A stretch of DNA of 38,571 bases from Sphingomonadales bacterium (lineage in GTDB: Bacteria; Pseudomonadota; Alphaproteobacteria; Sphingomonadales; Sphingomonadaceae). Shown piece by piece: positions 26,020-34,907 of the stretch. Under the pieces are notes generated by a model. The model was not told where the DNA came from. It saw nothing but the letters and a program-made list of their open reading frames with translations, and did not search any database. Every line of letters starts with the position of its first letter. Positions within the stretch are counted from its first letter, which is position 1. Location of the stretch: the NCBI GenBank assembly GCA_028868335.1, contig JAGWUU010000003.1:1-38571 (forward strand), read 5' to 3'. A program made the position numbers and the translations under genes.

Positions 26020-26559
26020 ATGCGCAAGCACAAGGTAGTGACCATCACGGCCCCCGGGCGTGATTACGGCAAGGCGTTCCTGATCCTCGAAAAGTCGGCT
26101 TTCGAAACCGAGCGCTGGGCAACCCGCGCGCTGCTCGCGCTTAGCCGGGCCGGTGCCGATGTTCCCGACGATGCGCTTCACGCCGGCGCGCTGGGCGTGC
26201 TGATCGCCGGGCTGGGCGGCCTGCGCAAACTGCCCTTCGAAGATGCCGAAGTGCTGCTTGCCGACATGATGCCCTGTGTCAGTTTCGTGCCCGATGCGAA
26301 CGTCAAGGACCCGGCCAACCCCGATCGTCCGATGACCCGCCCGCTGCTGCTCCCCGATGAGCGCGGCGACGGCGACATCGAGGAACTCGGGACGTTGCTC
26401 AAGGTGCGCGAGGAGGTGCTCGAACTGCACCTGGGTTTTTCTCCGGCCGCCGTTCTCTCGAGCTTGGTAGCGGCGGCGGACCCGATTTCGAGCCAGTCCG
26501 GTTCGCCAACGTCCCCCAGACCTGCGCGCAAGTCGTCGCGGCGGAAGGAGCCAGCCTGA
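26020..26559 (+). CDS. Tail assembly chaperone, short (0-frame) form
   Basis: Between tube and tape measure; VSFVPDANVKDPANPDRPMTRPLL. Confidence 0.75.
   Translation: MRKHKVVTITAPGRDYGKAFLILEKSAFETERWATRALLALSRAGADVPDDALHAGALGVLIAGLGGLRKLPFEDAEVLLADMMPCVSFVPDANVKDPANPDRPMTRPLLLPDERGDGDIEELGTLLKVREEVLELHLGFSPAAVLSSLVAAADPISSQSGSPTSPRPARKSSRRKEPA
26433..26439 (+). other. -1 programmed frameshift slippery heptamer G GGT TTT
   Basis: Read as CTG GGT TTT TCT in frame 0; -1 frame open to TAG at 26670-26672. Confidence 0.8.
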
Positions 26560-26672
26560 TCGAATTGCAGACCGTCTACAGTCTCGAGGACGTCTACGAC
26601 CTGCTCGAGATTGCGATGGTCCACTCCGAGAACGAGCGGCGGATGATGCAGGCCGCCGACAATGGCGGTTAG
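26439..26672 (+). CDS. Tail assembly chaperone, -1 frame extension: FSGRRSLELGSGGGPDFEPVRFANVPQTCAQVVAAEGASLIELQTVYSLEDVYDLLEIAMVHSENERRMMQAADNGG
   Basis: Open reading in the -1 frame with protein-like composition; not in ORF track. Confidence 0.75.
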   Translation, partial: FSGRRSLELGSGGGPDFEPVRFANVPQTCAQVVAAEGASLIELQTVYSLEDVYDLLEIAMVHSENERRMMQAADNGG

Positions 26673-26705
26673 CCTGTCCTTACAGGATCGAAAGCCGCCC
26701 AGCCC

Positions 26706-28172
26706 ATGAACATCGTCGACGCCTTCGTTGTGACCTTCGGCCTCGATTCCTCCGGGTTCAAGAAGGGCGAAAAGGACGTTTCCGAGGCCACCCGCAAGAT
26801 GCGCGAGGCCAACAAGCGCGCCTTCGACGAAATGGAGCAGCGCGGCAAGAAGGCCGCCGAAGCGTTCCGCTCGGTGCGCAACGAAACGGTCGGCATGTTC
26901 CTCGCCTTCATGGGCGCCAGCTCGCTCACCGGCATGATCGGCGGGATGTTCAAGGCATCGGTATCCGCCGACAGGCTCGGGCAGTCGATGGGGGTCTCGG
27001 CCGCGCGGGTTCGGGCATGGCGCCAGGCGATGAAGGAGGTGGGCAGCGATCCCTCGCAAGGCGATGCCGCGCTGCAGAAGATCGCGCAGGACCAGCAGGA
27101 TTGGCGGCTCACCGGGCAGACCGCGTCCGATGCACAATACCGCCGGTTCGGGATCACTCCATCCGACCTGATCAACAAGGACGCGTCCGACATCCTGCTC
27201 AAGATTTCGAAGGCCGGCGAAGGGATGAAGAAACCGGAGTTCGCGCGGCGGCTGCAGATGATGGGTTTGTCGCAGGACGTGGTGAACCTCCTGATGCAGG
27301 GCCATGATGCCGTGTCCCGGGCCATCTCGACCGGCGAGAAGAACGCCGCCCTCCTGAAGGATCAGGAGAAAAACATGCAGGATCTGCAAAAGACGATGGC
27401 CGACCTGCAGAACACCATCGTCAACAAACTAGTCCCGCCGCTTGCCGACATTGCCGGTGTGCTCAATCGTTGGCTGGGCGGTAAGGACAGCTCCGCTCCG
27501 ACCAAGGGTGGAGACGAACACGTTTGGGGTATTCCCGGCATCTTCGAATTCAAGCATCCGGGCAACAAAGCACCCCGTTCCGCTCCCTCGTCCGGATCGA
27601 CTAGCGGTGCGCACCCGGGCGGCGATCACCCCAGTTCAGCTAATGAAGGCACGATCCATCATTTCCTGACCGGCAAGGGTGCGGCGGCGGGAACCGCATC
27701 CGGCATCCTCGCCGGGATCGTTGCAGAAGGCGGAACGCTCGGCATGGCCGCCAATGGTGCGTTCGGCATCGGGCAGTGGCGCGGCGAGCGGGCCAAGCGA
27801 CTGTTCTCGCGCTTCGGGCGCAATCCCGGTCTGATGCAGCAACTCGAGTTTCTGTGGTGGGAACTGACCGGCGGCGATCGCGGCGGCAGGAGCGTCCTTT
27901 CGCAGAAAAGCGCTTCCTCGGCCCTGATGGCCTATATCACCAATTTCATGCGCCCACAGGGGCAACGGTGGGAGCACAGGTCTGATTGGGCCGCTGATAT
28001 CCAGCGCGGACAACGCTTCCTGCGCACTCATGGCGGCGGTACCACGGTCCATATCAGCCAGGTCACGATCCACACCAAGGCCACCGATGGCAAGGCTGTC
28101 GCCCGCGACTTCCGCGCCGAACTTGGCCGGCGCACGATGGTCAATCAGGCCAATTCCGGGTTGATGGCGTAA
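26706..28172 (+). CDS. Tape measure protein with C-terminal tail-lysozyme-like domain
   Basis: Helical N-terminus; GTASGILAGIVAEGGTLGMAANGAFGIGQWRGERAKRLFSRFGRNPGLMQQLEFLWWEL. Confidence 0.8.
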   Translation: MNIVDAFVVTFGLDSSGFKKGEKDVSEATRKMREANKRAFDEMEQRGKKAAEAFRSVRNETVGMFLAFMGASSLTGMIGGMFKASVSADRLGQSMGVSAARVRAWRQAMKEVGSDPSQGDAALQKIAQDQQDWRLTGQTASDAQYRRFGITPSDLINKDASDILLKISKAGEGMKKPEFARRLQMMGLSQDVVNLLMQGHDAVSRAISTGEKNAALLKDQEKNMQDLQKTMADLQNTIVNKLVPPLADIAGVLNRWLGGKDSSAPTKGGDEHVWGIPGIFEFKHPGNKAPRSAPSSGSTSGAHPGGDHPSSANEGTIHHFLTGKGAAAGTASGILAGIVAEGGTLGMAANGAFGIGQWRGERAKRLFSRFGRNPGLMQQLEFLWWELTGGDRGGRSVLSQKSASSALMAYITNFMRPQGQRWEHRSDWAADIQRGQRFLRTHGGGTTVHISQVTIHTKATDGKAVARDFRAELGRRTMVNQANSGLMA

Positions 28173-28786
28173 TGGCCGGGCCGATCTATCCCGATGTCCC
28201 GGCATCCGAGGGCGTTCCTCCAGTCAAGCGCGGCACCGACAGCCTCGGCGGCGGCACGACCGATGCGATCAGCTCCGACAGCATCACGGTCACCGCCAAC
28301 CGCGGCAACAAGTGGGGCATCTATACCGCAGGCGGCAAACTGGCGCTTGAGGCCGACACGATCGTCGCGGTCGGCTTCGACGGCGAATACCGCATCGCCG
28401 ATTTCCCGATCGAGGAAGGCGGGTTCGAAAGCTACGACAAGGTCGCGCTGCCCTTCGAAACCCGCGTGGTGATGACCAAGGGCGGAGACCGCGCCGCGCG
28501 CCAGGAATTCCTGACCGCGCTCGATGATCTGCGCAGCGACCTCAAGCTCTACAATGTCGTCACCCCGGAGCGGACCTATCTCAACGTCAATGTCGCCCGC
28601 GTCAGCCTCGACCGCACCCGCGAGCAGGGTGCCGGGCTGGTCACCATCGAAGTACGGCTGCGCGAAATCAGGCAGAACGCCACAGCATCGTTCTCGAAGA
28701 CCAAGGAGCCTGCCAGCGCCGACACGGTGAATAATGGTGCCGCGCAGGCCACGCCCTCTGCGACCGGAACGGACGGCGTCAAATGA
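28172..28786 (+). CDS. Distal tail/baseplate protein (Dit-like)
   Basis: VGFDGEYRIADFPIEEGGFESYDKVALPFETRVVMTKGGD. Confidence 0.7.
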   Translation: MAGPIYPDVPASEGVPPVKRGTDSLGGGTTDAISSDSITVTANRGNKWGIYTAGGKLALEADTIVAVGFDGEYRIADFPIEEGGFESYDKVALPFETRVVMTKGGDRAARQEFLTALDDLRSDLKLYNVVTPERTYLNVNVARVSLDRTREQGAGLVTIEVRLREIRQNATASFSKTKEPASADTVNNGAAQATPSATGTDGVK

Positions 28787-29076
28787 GCGCGTTCCAGATC
28801 CCGCTGATCGCGCGCCCGTCGCAGACCGTCACCGTGCAGCTCGGCACGCTCAACAGCCGGATCAAGGTCTACCAGAAGCGCACCGGGCTCTATCTCGACC
28901 TGCACGTCAACAACCGCGCCGTAGTGCTTGGCGTGCTGTGCCGCGACCGCGTGTACCTTCTGCGCGGGATCGATCCGACCTTCCAAGGCGATCTCTGCTT
29001 CGTCGATACCCAAGGGCTCGACGATCCGGTCTACAGCGGCCTTGCCGACCGGTTCCAGTTGCTCTGGAACCTGTGA
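28783..29076 (+). CDS. Small baseplate plug-like protein
   Basis: PSQTVTVQLGTLNSRIKVYQKRTGLYLDLHVNNRAVVLGVLCRDR. Confidence 0.7.
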   Translation: MSAFQIPLIARPSQTVTVQLGTLNSRIKVYQKRTGLYLDLHVNNRAVVLGVLCRDRVYLLRGIDPTFQGDLCFVDTQGLDDPVYSGLADRFQLLWNL

Positions 29077-29957
29077 TGACGTTTTCGCGGCGCATCATAA
29101 ACCTGCAATTTCGGCTTGGTCAGGGCGACTTCGGAGAAGATGGATCGGACACGATATCTCTGGAAGGACTGCGTTGCACCGCCAACATTACCCAGGCCGG
29201 CGGCGCGCAGCCTTCGCAGCTCGATCTGCGCGTCTGGGGCATGACGCTCGACCAGATGGCCAAGCTGACCGTGCTCAACAAGCTGGCCTATAGCGAGTTC
29301 GTCCAGAATACGGTTACGGTGCAGGCCGGAGACGAGGATTCCGGCGTCGCGGTCTGTTTTCAGGGGACCATCGCCGAAGCATGGGCCGATGGCCGCGAGC
29401 CCGCCGACATGGTCTTTCAGGTGTCGGCGTTCGCAGGGCTGTTCGCGAAGATGAAGCCGATCCAGCCTACAAGCTACAATGGATCGGCCGACGCCGCGCT
29501 GGCGCTCTCCGGCATTGCCCAGCAGATGCAATTGGGTTTCGAGAACAGCGGGGTCACCGCCAAGATCGACAACCCCTACTGGCCCGGCGATCTCGGATCG
29601 CAGCTTGACCAGATATGTCGCGCAGCGCACTGCGAATATGCGATCGACGATATCAACCAGGTCCTCGCCGTCTGGCCCAAGGGCAAGTCGCGCAATGGCG
29701 ATTCCCTGCGCCTCGCCGCCGATAGCGGAATGGTCGGCTATCCGTCCTTCACCCAGAATGGCATCCAGTTGACCGCGCTCTACAACCCCAGCCTCGCCTT
29801 CGGCCTGTCATCGGGGCGCAGCATCAATGTCGAGAGCCAGCTGAAACCCGCCAATGGCGCATGGGTCATCGCCGCAGTCGCGCACAACCTCGAATCCAAC
29901 ATGCCGGGCGGCGCGTGGTTCACGCAGGTTGAGTGCGGCTATCTGGGGCACATATGA
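29076..29957 (+). CDS. Baseplate hub protein
   Basis: ATG at 29076 overlapping previous stop, in ORF 28734..29957; position before spike. Confidence 0.7.
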   Translation: MTFSRRIINLQFRLGQGDFGEDGSDTISLEGLRCTANITQAGGAQPSQLDLRVWGMTLDQMAKLTVLNKLAYSEFVQNTVTVQAGDEDSGVAVCFQGTIAEAWADGREPADMVFQVSAFAGLFAKMKPIQPTSYNGSADAALALSGIAQQMQLGFENSGVTAKIDNPYWPGDLGSQLDQICRAAHCEYAIDDINQVLAVWPKGKSRNGDSLRLAADSGMVGYPSFTQNGIQLTALYNPSLAFGLSSGRSINVESQLKPANGAWVIAAVAHNLESNMPGGAWFTQVECGYLGHI

Positions 29958-30589
29958 CCGAACGGCTGCACACCTTCGCCGAGTTGGGCGATACTCACGG
30001 GGACTATGGCGCGGCGACAGCGGTAGTGCGCCAGTTGATGAACCGCATGGCCACTGCGACGCTGGTCAAGGTCAAGAAAGTCAGCGCGGATACGGTCGAT
30101 GTCCAGCCCATGGTCCACCAGATCGACGGCGATGGGAAGGCTACCGACCACGGCACGATCCACGCCATTCCGTGGTTTGCGCTACGCGCCGGCAACTCCG
30201 CCGTCCTGCTCAAGCCCAAGGTTGGCGACATCGGCCTCGCGATCTTCTGTCATTCCGACATTTCCAAGGTCAAGAAGACCAAGGCCCCCGCAACGCCCGG
30301 AAGTAGGCGCCGCTTCGACTGGGCCGACGCGCTCTACCTGGGCGGGTTCCTCGGGCCCACGCCAACGCAGTTCATCACGGTCGACGATGATACCGGGATC
30401 ACGATCACCGGAACCTCAAGCCATCCGGTCACGATCAACGCGCCGGGCGGCCTGACGATCAACGGCGACATCACACTGACTGGCAAACTGACCGCCAGTG
30501 ATGACGTGATCGCCAGCGGCAAGAGCCTCAAATCGCATACCCATGGCGGGATCCAGACGGGGAGCGGCACATCCGGACCTCCATCGTAA
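29954..30589 (+). CDS. Baseplate spike protein (Gp138_N-like)
   Basis: Gp138-like N-terminus; C-terminal beta-helix-like repeats TINAPGGLTINGDITLTGKLTASDDVIASGKSLKSHTHGG. Confidence 0.8.
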   Translation: MTERLHTFAELGDTHGDYGAATAVVRQLMNRMATATLVKVKKVSADTVDVQPMVHQIDGDGKATDHGTIHAIPWFALRAGNSAVLLKPKVGDIGLAIFCHSDISKVKKTKAPATPGSRRRFDWADALYLGGFLGPTPTQFITVDDDTGITITGTSSHPVTINAPGGLTINGDITLTGKLTASDDVIASGKSLKSHTHGGIQTGSGTSGPPS

Positions 30590-30600
30590 TCTAAGATTAC
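30586..30600. promoter_or_regulatory. Perfect 15-bp palindrome GTAATCTAAGATTAC
   Basis: 7-bp arms around a single base, between spike stop and gp25-like start. Confidence 0.5.
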
Positions 30601-30601
30601 A

Positions 30602-30940
30602 ATGGCAACCACCCTCCTCCTCGACCGCGGCACATGGGATTGCTGTCTCGATGCCAGCGGCAACATCGCGCTCGCGTCCGAGCCCTACAGCAAGGAGCAA
30701 GACGTCGCCTCGGAATGCCGCGTGTTCGAGGGTGAGTGCTACTATGACACCACGATCGGCATCCCCTATTTCGGAGCGATCCTCGGTGCGGCGGTCCCGA
30801 TCCAGATCATCAAGGAAAAGCTGATCACCGCTGCGCAGCGCGTCCCCGGCGTCGGCAAGGTGACGGTCTATCTCACCGACATCAGGGACCGTGCACTTGG
30901 CGGCCAGGTCCAGTTTGACGGCGGAGTTGTCGCGCTATGA
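30602..30940 (+). CDS. gp25-like baseplate wedge protein
   Basis: YDTTIGIPYFGAILG...VPGVGKVTVYLTDIRDRALGGQVQ; upstream of baseplate J. Confidence 0.75.
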   Translation: MATTLLLDRGTWDCCLDASGNIALASEPYSKEQDVASECRVFEGECYYDTTIGIPYFGAILGAAVPIQIIKEKLITAAQRVPGVGKVTVYLTDIRDRALGGQVQFDGGVVAL

Positions 30941-32145
30941 CCAATGTTCCCGCCGCCGTATTCGATCCGGTCGGCCTGATCATCCCATCGGAGAGCGATA
31001 TCAAAGCCGGTCTGTGGGCCGATTTCCAGACCGCGTTCGGCGGTGCGCTCAACGAATCCGACGCCACACCGCAGGGCCAGATCGTCGCAGCGCTGACGGC
31101 GGTGATCGGTGCCAGCAATGACCTGTTGCTGGAATACGTCAACCAGGTCGATCCGGCGTTCTCATCGGGCCGGATGCAGGATGCTATCGCGCGGATCTAC
31201 TACCTCACCCGAAAGGAAGCGCTCGACACCATCGTCACCTGCACATGTACGGGCGCGGCAGGCGCGGTCATCCCGCAAGGAAGCCTTGCCATCGCCAGCG
31301 ACGGCACGGTCTATGCCAGCCTCTCGGCCGCGACGATCCCGCCGGGCGGCTCGATCTCGGTTCCCTTTTCCGCGATCACGCCGGGACCGATCCCGTGCCC
31401 CGCAGGTAGTCTCAACGCAATCTACCGCGCGGTTTCGGGCTGGGACACGGTCTACAATACCGCCGATGGCGTGCTGGGGCGCGATACCGAGAGCCGCGCG
31501 CAATTCGAGGCGCGACGCGCGGAATCGGTCGCGGTCAATGCGACCGGCATCCTTCCCGCCATTCGTGGCGCGGTGATGAACGTTGCGGACGTGGTCGACG
31601 CCTATGTGACCGAGAATTCAACCGCGACGACTGCGACGATCGGCTCGGTCAGCATCGCGGCGCGCTCGCTCTATGTTGCGGTATATGGCGGAGCCGATGC
31701 TGACATTGCCGCCGCGATCTGGTCGAAAAAGCCGCCGGGCTGCGGCTATGTCGGGGGAACGACCGTCACAGTCGTCGACAACAGGTCCGGGTACAACCTG
31801 CCCTATCCGTCCTATTCGGTGAAGTTCCAGCGCGCGGCGGCGTTGCCGGTCTACATCGCGGTCACAATTGCCAACAACGGCCTGGTGCCCAGCGATGCCG
31901 TCGCGAAAATCCGCGCAGCGGTGCACGCGGCGTTCAGCGGCGATGATGGCGGCCCGCGCGCCCGGATCGGCTCGACGCTCTATGCGCTGCGCTACGTCGC
32001 CGGAATCCAAGGCGCGGGAAGCTGGGCGCAGATCATCTCGATCACCATCGGCACGAGCGCTAGCCCCACGGCGGCGGACATCCTGATCCCGATCGACAAG
32101 ATGCCGACGCTCGATGATGCCAACATCACGGTAACGCTGGCGTGA
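30937..32145 (+). CDS. Baseplate J-like protein
   Basis: GRMQDAIARIYYLTRKEALDTIVTCTCTGAAGAVIPQGS typical of baseplate J. Confidence 0.9.
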   Translation: MTNVPAAVFDPVGLIIPSESDIKAGLWADFQTAFGGALNESDATPQGQIVAALTAVIGASNDLLLEYVNQVDPAFSSGRMQDAIARIYYLTRKEALDTIVTCTCTGAAGAVIPQGSLAIASDGTVYASLSAATIPPGGSISVPFSAITPGPIPCPAGSLNAIYRAVSGWDTVYNTADGVLGRDTESRAQFEARRAESVAVNATGILPAIRGAVMNVADVVDAYVTENSTATTATIGSVSIAARSLYVAVYGGADADIAAAIWSKKPPGCGYVGGTTVTVVDNRSGYNLPYPSYSVKFQRAAALPVYIAVTIANNGLVPSDAVAKIRAAVHAAFSGDDGGPRARIGSTLYALRYVAGIQGAGSWAQIISITIGTSASPTAADILIPIDKMPTLDDANITVTLA

Positions 32146-32810
32146 GCACGCTGACATCAACCGGCGAGTTCCCCATTGCCTACACCGGCGAGGACGACGG
32201 CATTCAGCCACTGTTCCTCGATCCGCGCGCGATCGTCATCAGCCAGTATGCCAACAGCCCGGTATTGCTCGCGCTGCTCGACGCGCTTGGGCAGGCGCTT
32301 GACCGCCTCGCGCGCTTCAATGCGTTCTATGATGCGATCTGGAATGTGCTGACTGCGAACAGCCACGGCCTCGATGTCTGGGGGCGCATCGTCGGGGTCA
32401 GCCGAAACCTCTACATCCCGCCGACCGATACGCCGCCTCCGCCTAATTACCTGGGTTTCTCTGCGATGACCGATGCCACGCCGTTCGGGACGGGCATCTT
32501 CTACGGGGCCAGCGGGTTCAGCGGAGGCGGGGTCCATGCCCCCAACTTCAGTCTGACCGACCTGGTCTACCGCAGGCTGATCCTCGCCAAGGCTGCGCTC
32601 AACATCACCAACAGCGCCATTCCGGCGATCAACGCGATCCTGATCGCTCTCTTCCCCGGCTACGGCAACGTCTACGTGCGCGACAACACCGACATGACAA
32701 TGACCTTCGTCTTCGGCGCCGCCTTGTCGAAAGTAGATTATGCGATCGTCACGCAGTCGGGGGTGCTCCCCAAGCCTGCCGGCGTCTCGTTCACAGTGGA
32801 GCACCCGTAG
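32142..32810 (+). CDS. DUF2612-type baseplate protein
   Basis: FNAFYDAIWNVLTANSHGLDVWGRIVGVSR...ILAKAALNITNSAIPAINAIL. Confidence 0.85.
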   Translation: MSTLTSTGEFPIAYTGEDDGIQPLFLDPRAIVISQYANSPVLLALLDALGQALDRLARFNAFYDAIWNVLTANSHGLDVWGRIVGVSRNLYIPPTDTPPPPNYLGFSAMTDATPFGTGIFYGASGFSGGGVHAPNFSLTDLVYRRLILAKAALNITNSAIPAINAILIALFPGYGNVYVRDNTDMTMTFVFGAALSKVDYAIVTQSGVLPKPAGVSFTVEHP

Positions 32811-32812
32811 CC

Positions 32813-33541
32813 ATGCAGACCAGCGACCTTCCCGCCAGGTTCAAGATACCCTTCGCGAACGGTGCCGGGTCCGGCTACATCCGGCCCATCCCCGACGCGC
32901 ATCAGACCGCGACCAGCACCGACGCACCGGCCAGCTTCACCGATGGTTTCCCGCCCGAGACGTTCGTTCCCCAGGCATCGGGCGGCGTGCCGCCGTCGGG
33001 AGCCGATTTCAACGGCATCTTGAGCATGATCTCGAAGTGGGCGCGCTGGCAGGCAGCTGGCGGCCCGGCGATCTTCGACAGCGCTTTCAGCACGGCTGTC
33101 GGCGGCTATCCCAAGGGCGCCAAGCTCGATTCGACGGTCACCCCCGGCCTCGTCTGGATTTCGACGGCGGACAACAACACGACCGATCCGGACGGCGGCT
33201 CCCCGGCCAACTGGCTGAAGATGACCACGCCGGGCGGTTGGAATTCCTCGCTCTCGACCAACGGCTACCAAGTATTTCCGTCCGGGTTCATGGTCCAATG
33301 GGGCATCAACCGCTCGTATCATTCGGGCGAGGGCGGCGTGTACCAACCTTTTTCGATCCCGTTCCCGACCGCGTGCTTCGCGGTGATCGCGACCGAGTAT
33401 GTCATCAACCCGAATGACACCGGGAACGACATGTGGGCGCACGTCTCGAGCCGCACGGTATCGGGGTTCTACTACAACTACGGCGCGGCGAGCGGCGGCA
33501 ATAACGGCGAGGGGTTCGACTTCCTCGCGATCGGGGCATGA
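32813..33541 (+). CDS. Tail fibre protein
   Basis: PARFKIPFANGAGSGYIRPIP...GGVPPSGADFNGILSMISKWARWQAAGG fibre N-terminal motif. Confidence 0.8.
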   Translation: MQTSDLPARFKIPFANGAGSGYIRPIPDAHQTATSTDAPASFTDGFPPETFVPQASGGVPPSGADFNGILSMISKWARWQAAGGPAIFDSAFSTAVGGYPKGAKLDSTVTPGLVWISTADNNTTDPDGGSPANWLKMTTPGGWNSSLSTNGYQVFPSGFMVQWGINRSYHSGEGGVYQPFSIPFPTACFAVIATEYVINPNDTGNDMWAHVSSRTVSGFYYNYGAASGGNNGEGFDFLAIGA

Positions 33542-33801
33542 CCATGACCACGATGAGACAACTCGAAACGGAGACGCGCTCGACGATGACCAAGCTCGAA
33601 TGGGGGGTGCTGTTCTCCGTCATCGCCAGCGCGGCAAGCATCGTGTTCTCCGCCGGGGTCATCTGGACCACGGTAAAGGTGCACGACAGCCGCATTGCCC
33701 AGCTCGAGACGACGGCGAATTCCAACAACGACCGCCTGGCGCGAATTGAAACCAAGCTTGACGTGATCCTTGCGGACCGAACCGAGGGGGGCAGACGATG
33801 A
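33538..33801 (+). CDS. Small one-TM protein, holin/antiholin candidate
   Basis: TM WGVLFSVIASAASIVFSAGVIW followed by coiled region; lysis cassette. Confidence 0.6.
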   Translation: MTMTTMRQLETETRSTMTKLEWGVLFSVIASAASIVFSAGVIWTTVKVHDSRIAQLETTANSNNDRLARIETKLDVILADRTEGGRR

Positions 33802-34031
33802 TGCAACTGATCGACGACGCGCGACAATTCTGGCGCTTGTGGAGCGTGCGGATCATGGCGATCCCGGTGCTGCTCGCCGGAGCCTATGCCAGTAGCCCAG
33901 CGGTGTTCACCGGGCTCATCGCCTACGTTCCGGAGAAGTGGCGCCCGCTGGCGCTGTTCCTGGGGACGGTGGTGATGTCGGGGATCGGGACGCTGGCCCG
34001 CGTGGTCAAGCAGGGTCCGCGCGATGCCTGA
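33798..34031 (+). CDS. Holin-like protein
   Basis: Two hydrophobic segments; directly upstream of endolysin. Confidence 0.65.
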   Translation: MMQLIDDARQFWRLWSVRIMAIPVLLAGAYASSPAVFTGLIAYVPEKWRPLALFLGTVVMSGIGTLARVVKQGPRDA

Positions 34032-34545
34032 CCAGCCTCAATCCCCGCCGCGCTTTGTCCCGATGGCGCCGGACAAGCCGAGCGGAAAGGCGGTGCTGGT
34101 CGGCACGGTCGGGACCAGTGCGGCGGCGCTGTTGCTCGCGATGGTTGGGGCGTGGGAAGGCAAGCGCAACGACCCTTATGCCGATATCGTCGGCGTGATG
34201 ACGGTCTGTTACGGCGAAACCCATGTCGCGATGCGCCGCTACAGCAATGCCGAATGCAGCGACATGCTCGCCGGCTCGATTGCTGACCACGCCCGCCCGG
34301 TGCTGGCGCGCAATCCCGAACTGGCCGGGCACCCAGAGCAGCTCGCCGCCGCCGTGTCTCTGGCCTACAACATCGGGCCTGCCGCCTATGCGCGGTCGAG
34401 CGCGGCGCGGCTGTTCAGCGCGGGCCAGTGGCGCGAGGCCTGCGATTCGTTCCTGAAGTGGAGTTACGCGGGCGGGCGGCAGGTCAAGGGCTTGCTCAAG
34501 CGCCGCCAGGCCGAGCGCGCCATGTGCGTGAGAGGACTGCCATGA
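34024..34545 (+). CDS. Endolysin, T4-type lysozyme (GH24), likely SAR-type
   Basis: N-terminal weakly hydrophobic segment AVLVGTVGTSAAALLLAMVGA then WEGKRNDPYADIVGVMTVCYGET. Confidence 0.88.
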   Translation: MPDQPQSPPRFVPMAPDKPSGKAVLVGTVGTSAAALLLAMVGAWEGKRNDPYADIVGVMTVCYGETHVAMRRYSNAECSDMLAGSIADHARPVLARNPELAGHPEQLAAAVSLAYNIGPAAYARSSAARLFSAGQWREACDSFLKWSYAGGRQVKGLLKRRQAERAMCVRGLP

Positions 34546-34907
34546 CCACGGTTCCACCGGTCAACCAGCGGGGCAGCGCTCCGGCAGTGTTCACCCCCGA
34601 CTTCCACGAGGATGACGAGAACGAGCGCGGCGTCCGTCCGGGCCTGTTCCACTATTACACAGCCTATGCCGACGAGGGCCACGCGAAGGCCGGTATCCTG
34701 TTCGGGTGCCCGTGCGGCTGCGGATCGCTGTTCCACATCGGGTTCGATACCCATGAGGCCAAAAGTCCGCGCTGGCATTGGGACGGCAACGTGGAGACGC
34801 CAAGCTGCACCCCGTCAATCCTGATCTACCAGATGAACGACAAGGGCGAGCGGATCGGCGAGCACTGGCATGGCTTCCTGACAGCCGGGGAGTTTCGTTC
34901 GTGCTGA
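34542..34907 (+). CDS. DUF6527-like Cys/His-rich protein
   Basis: FGCPCGCGSLFHIGFDTHEAKSPRWHWDGNVETPSCTPSILIYQ...EHWHGFLTAGEFRSC; ATG overlaps endolysin stop. Confidence 0.7.
   Translation: MTTVPPVNQRGSAPAVFTPDFHEDDENERGVRPGLFHYYTAYADEGHAKAGILFGCPCGCGSLFHIGFDTHEAKSPRWHWDGNVETPSCTPSILIYQMNDKGERIGEHWHGFLTAGEFRSC

Noticed and set aside
26178-27389. 403-aa minus-strand ORF
   Set aside because: Antisense to the tail chaperone and tape measure genes, which have clear functional signatures.
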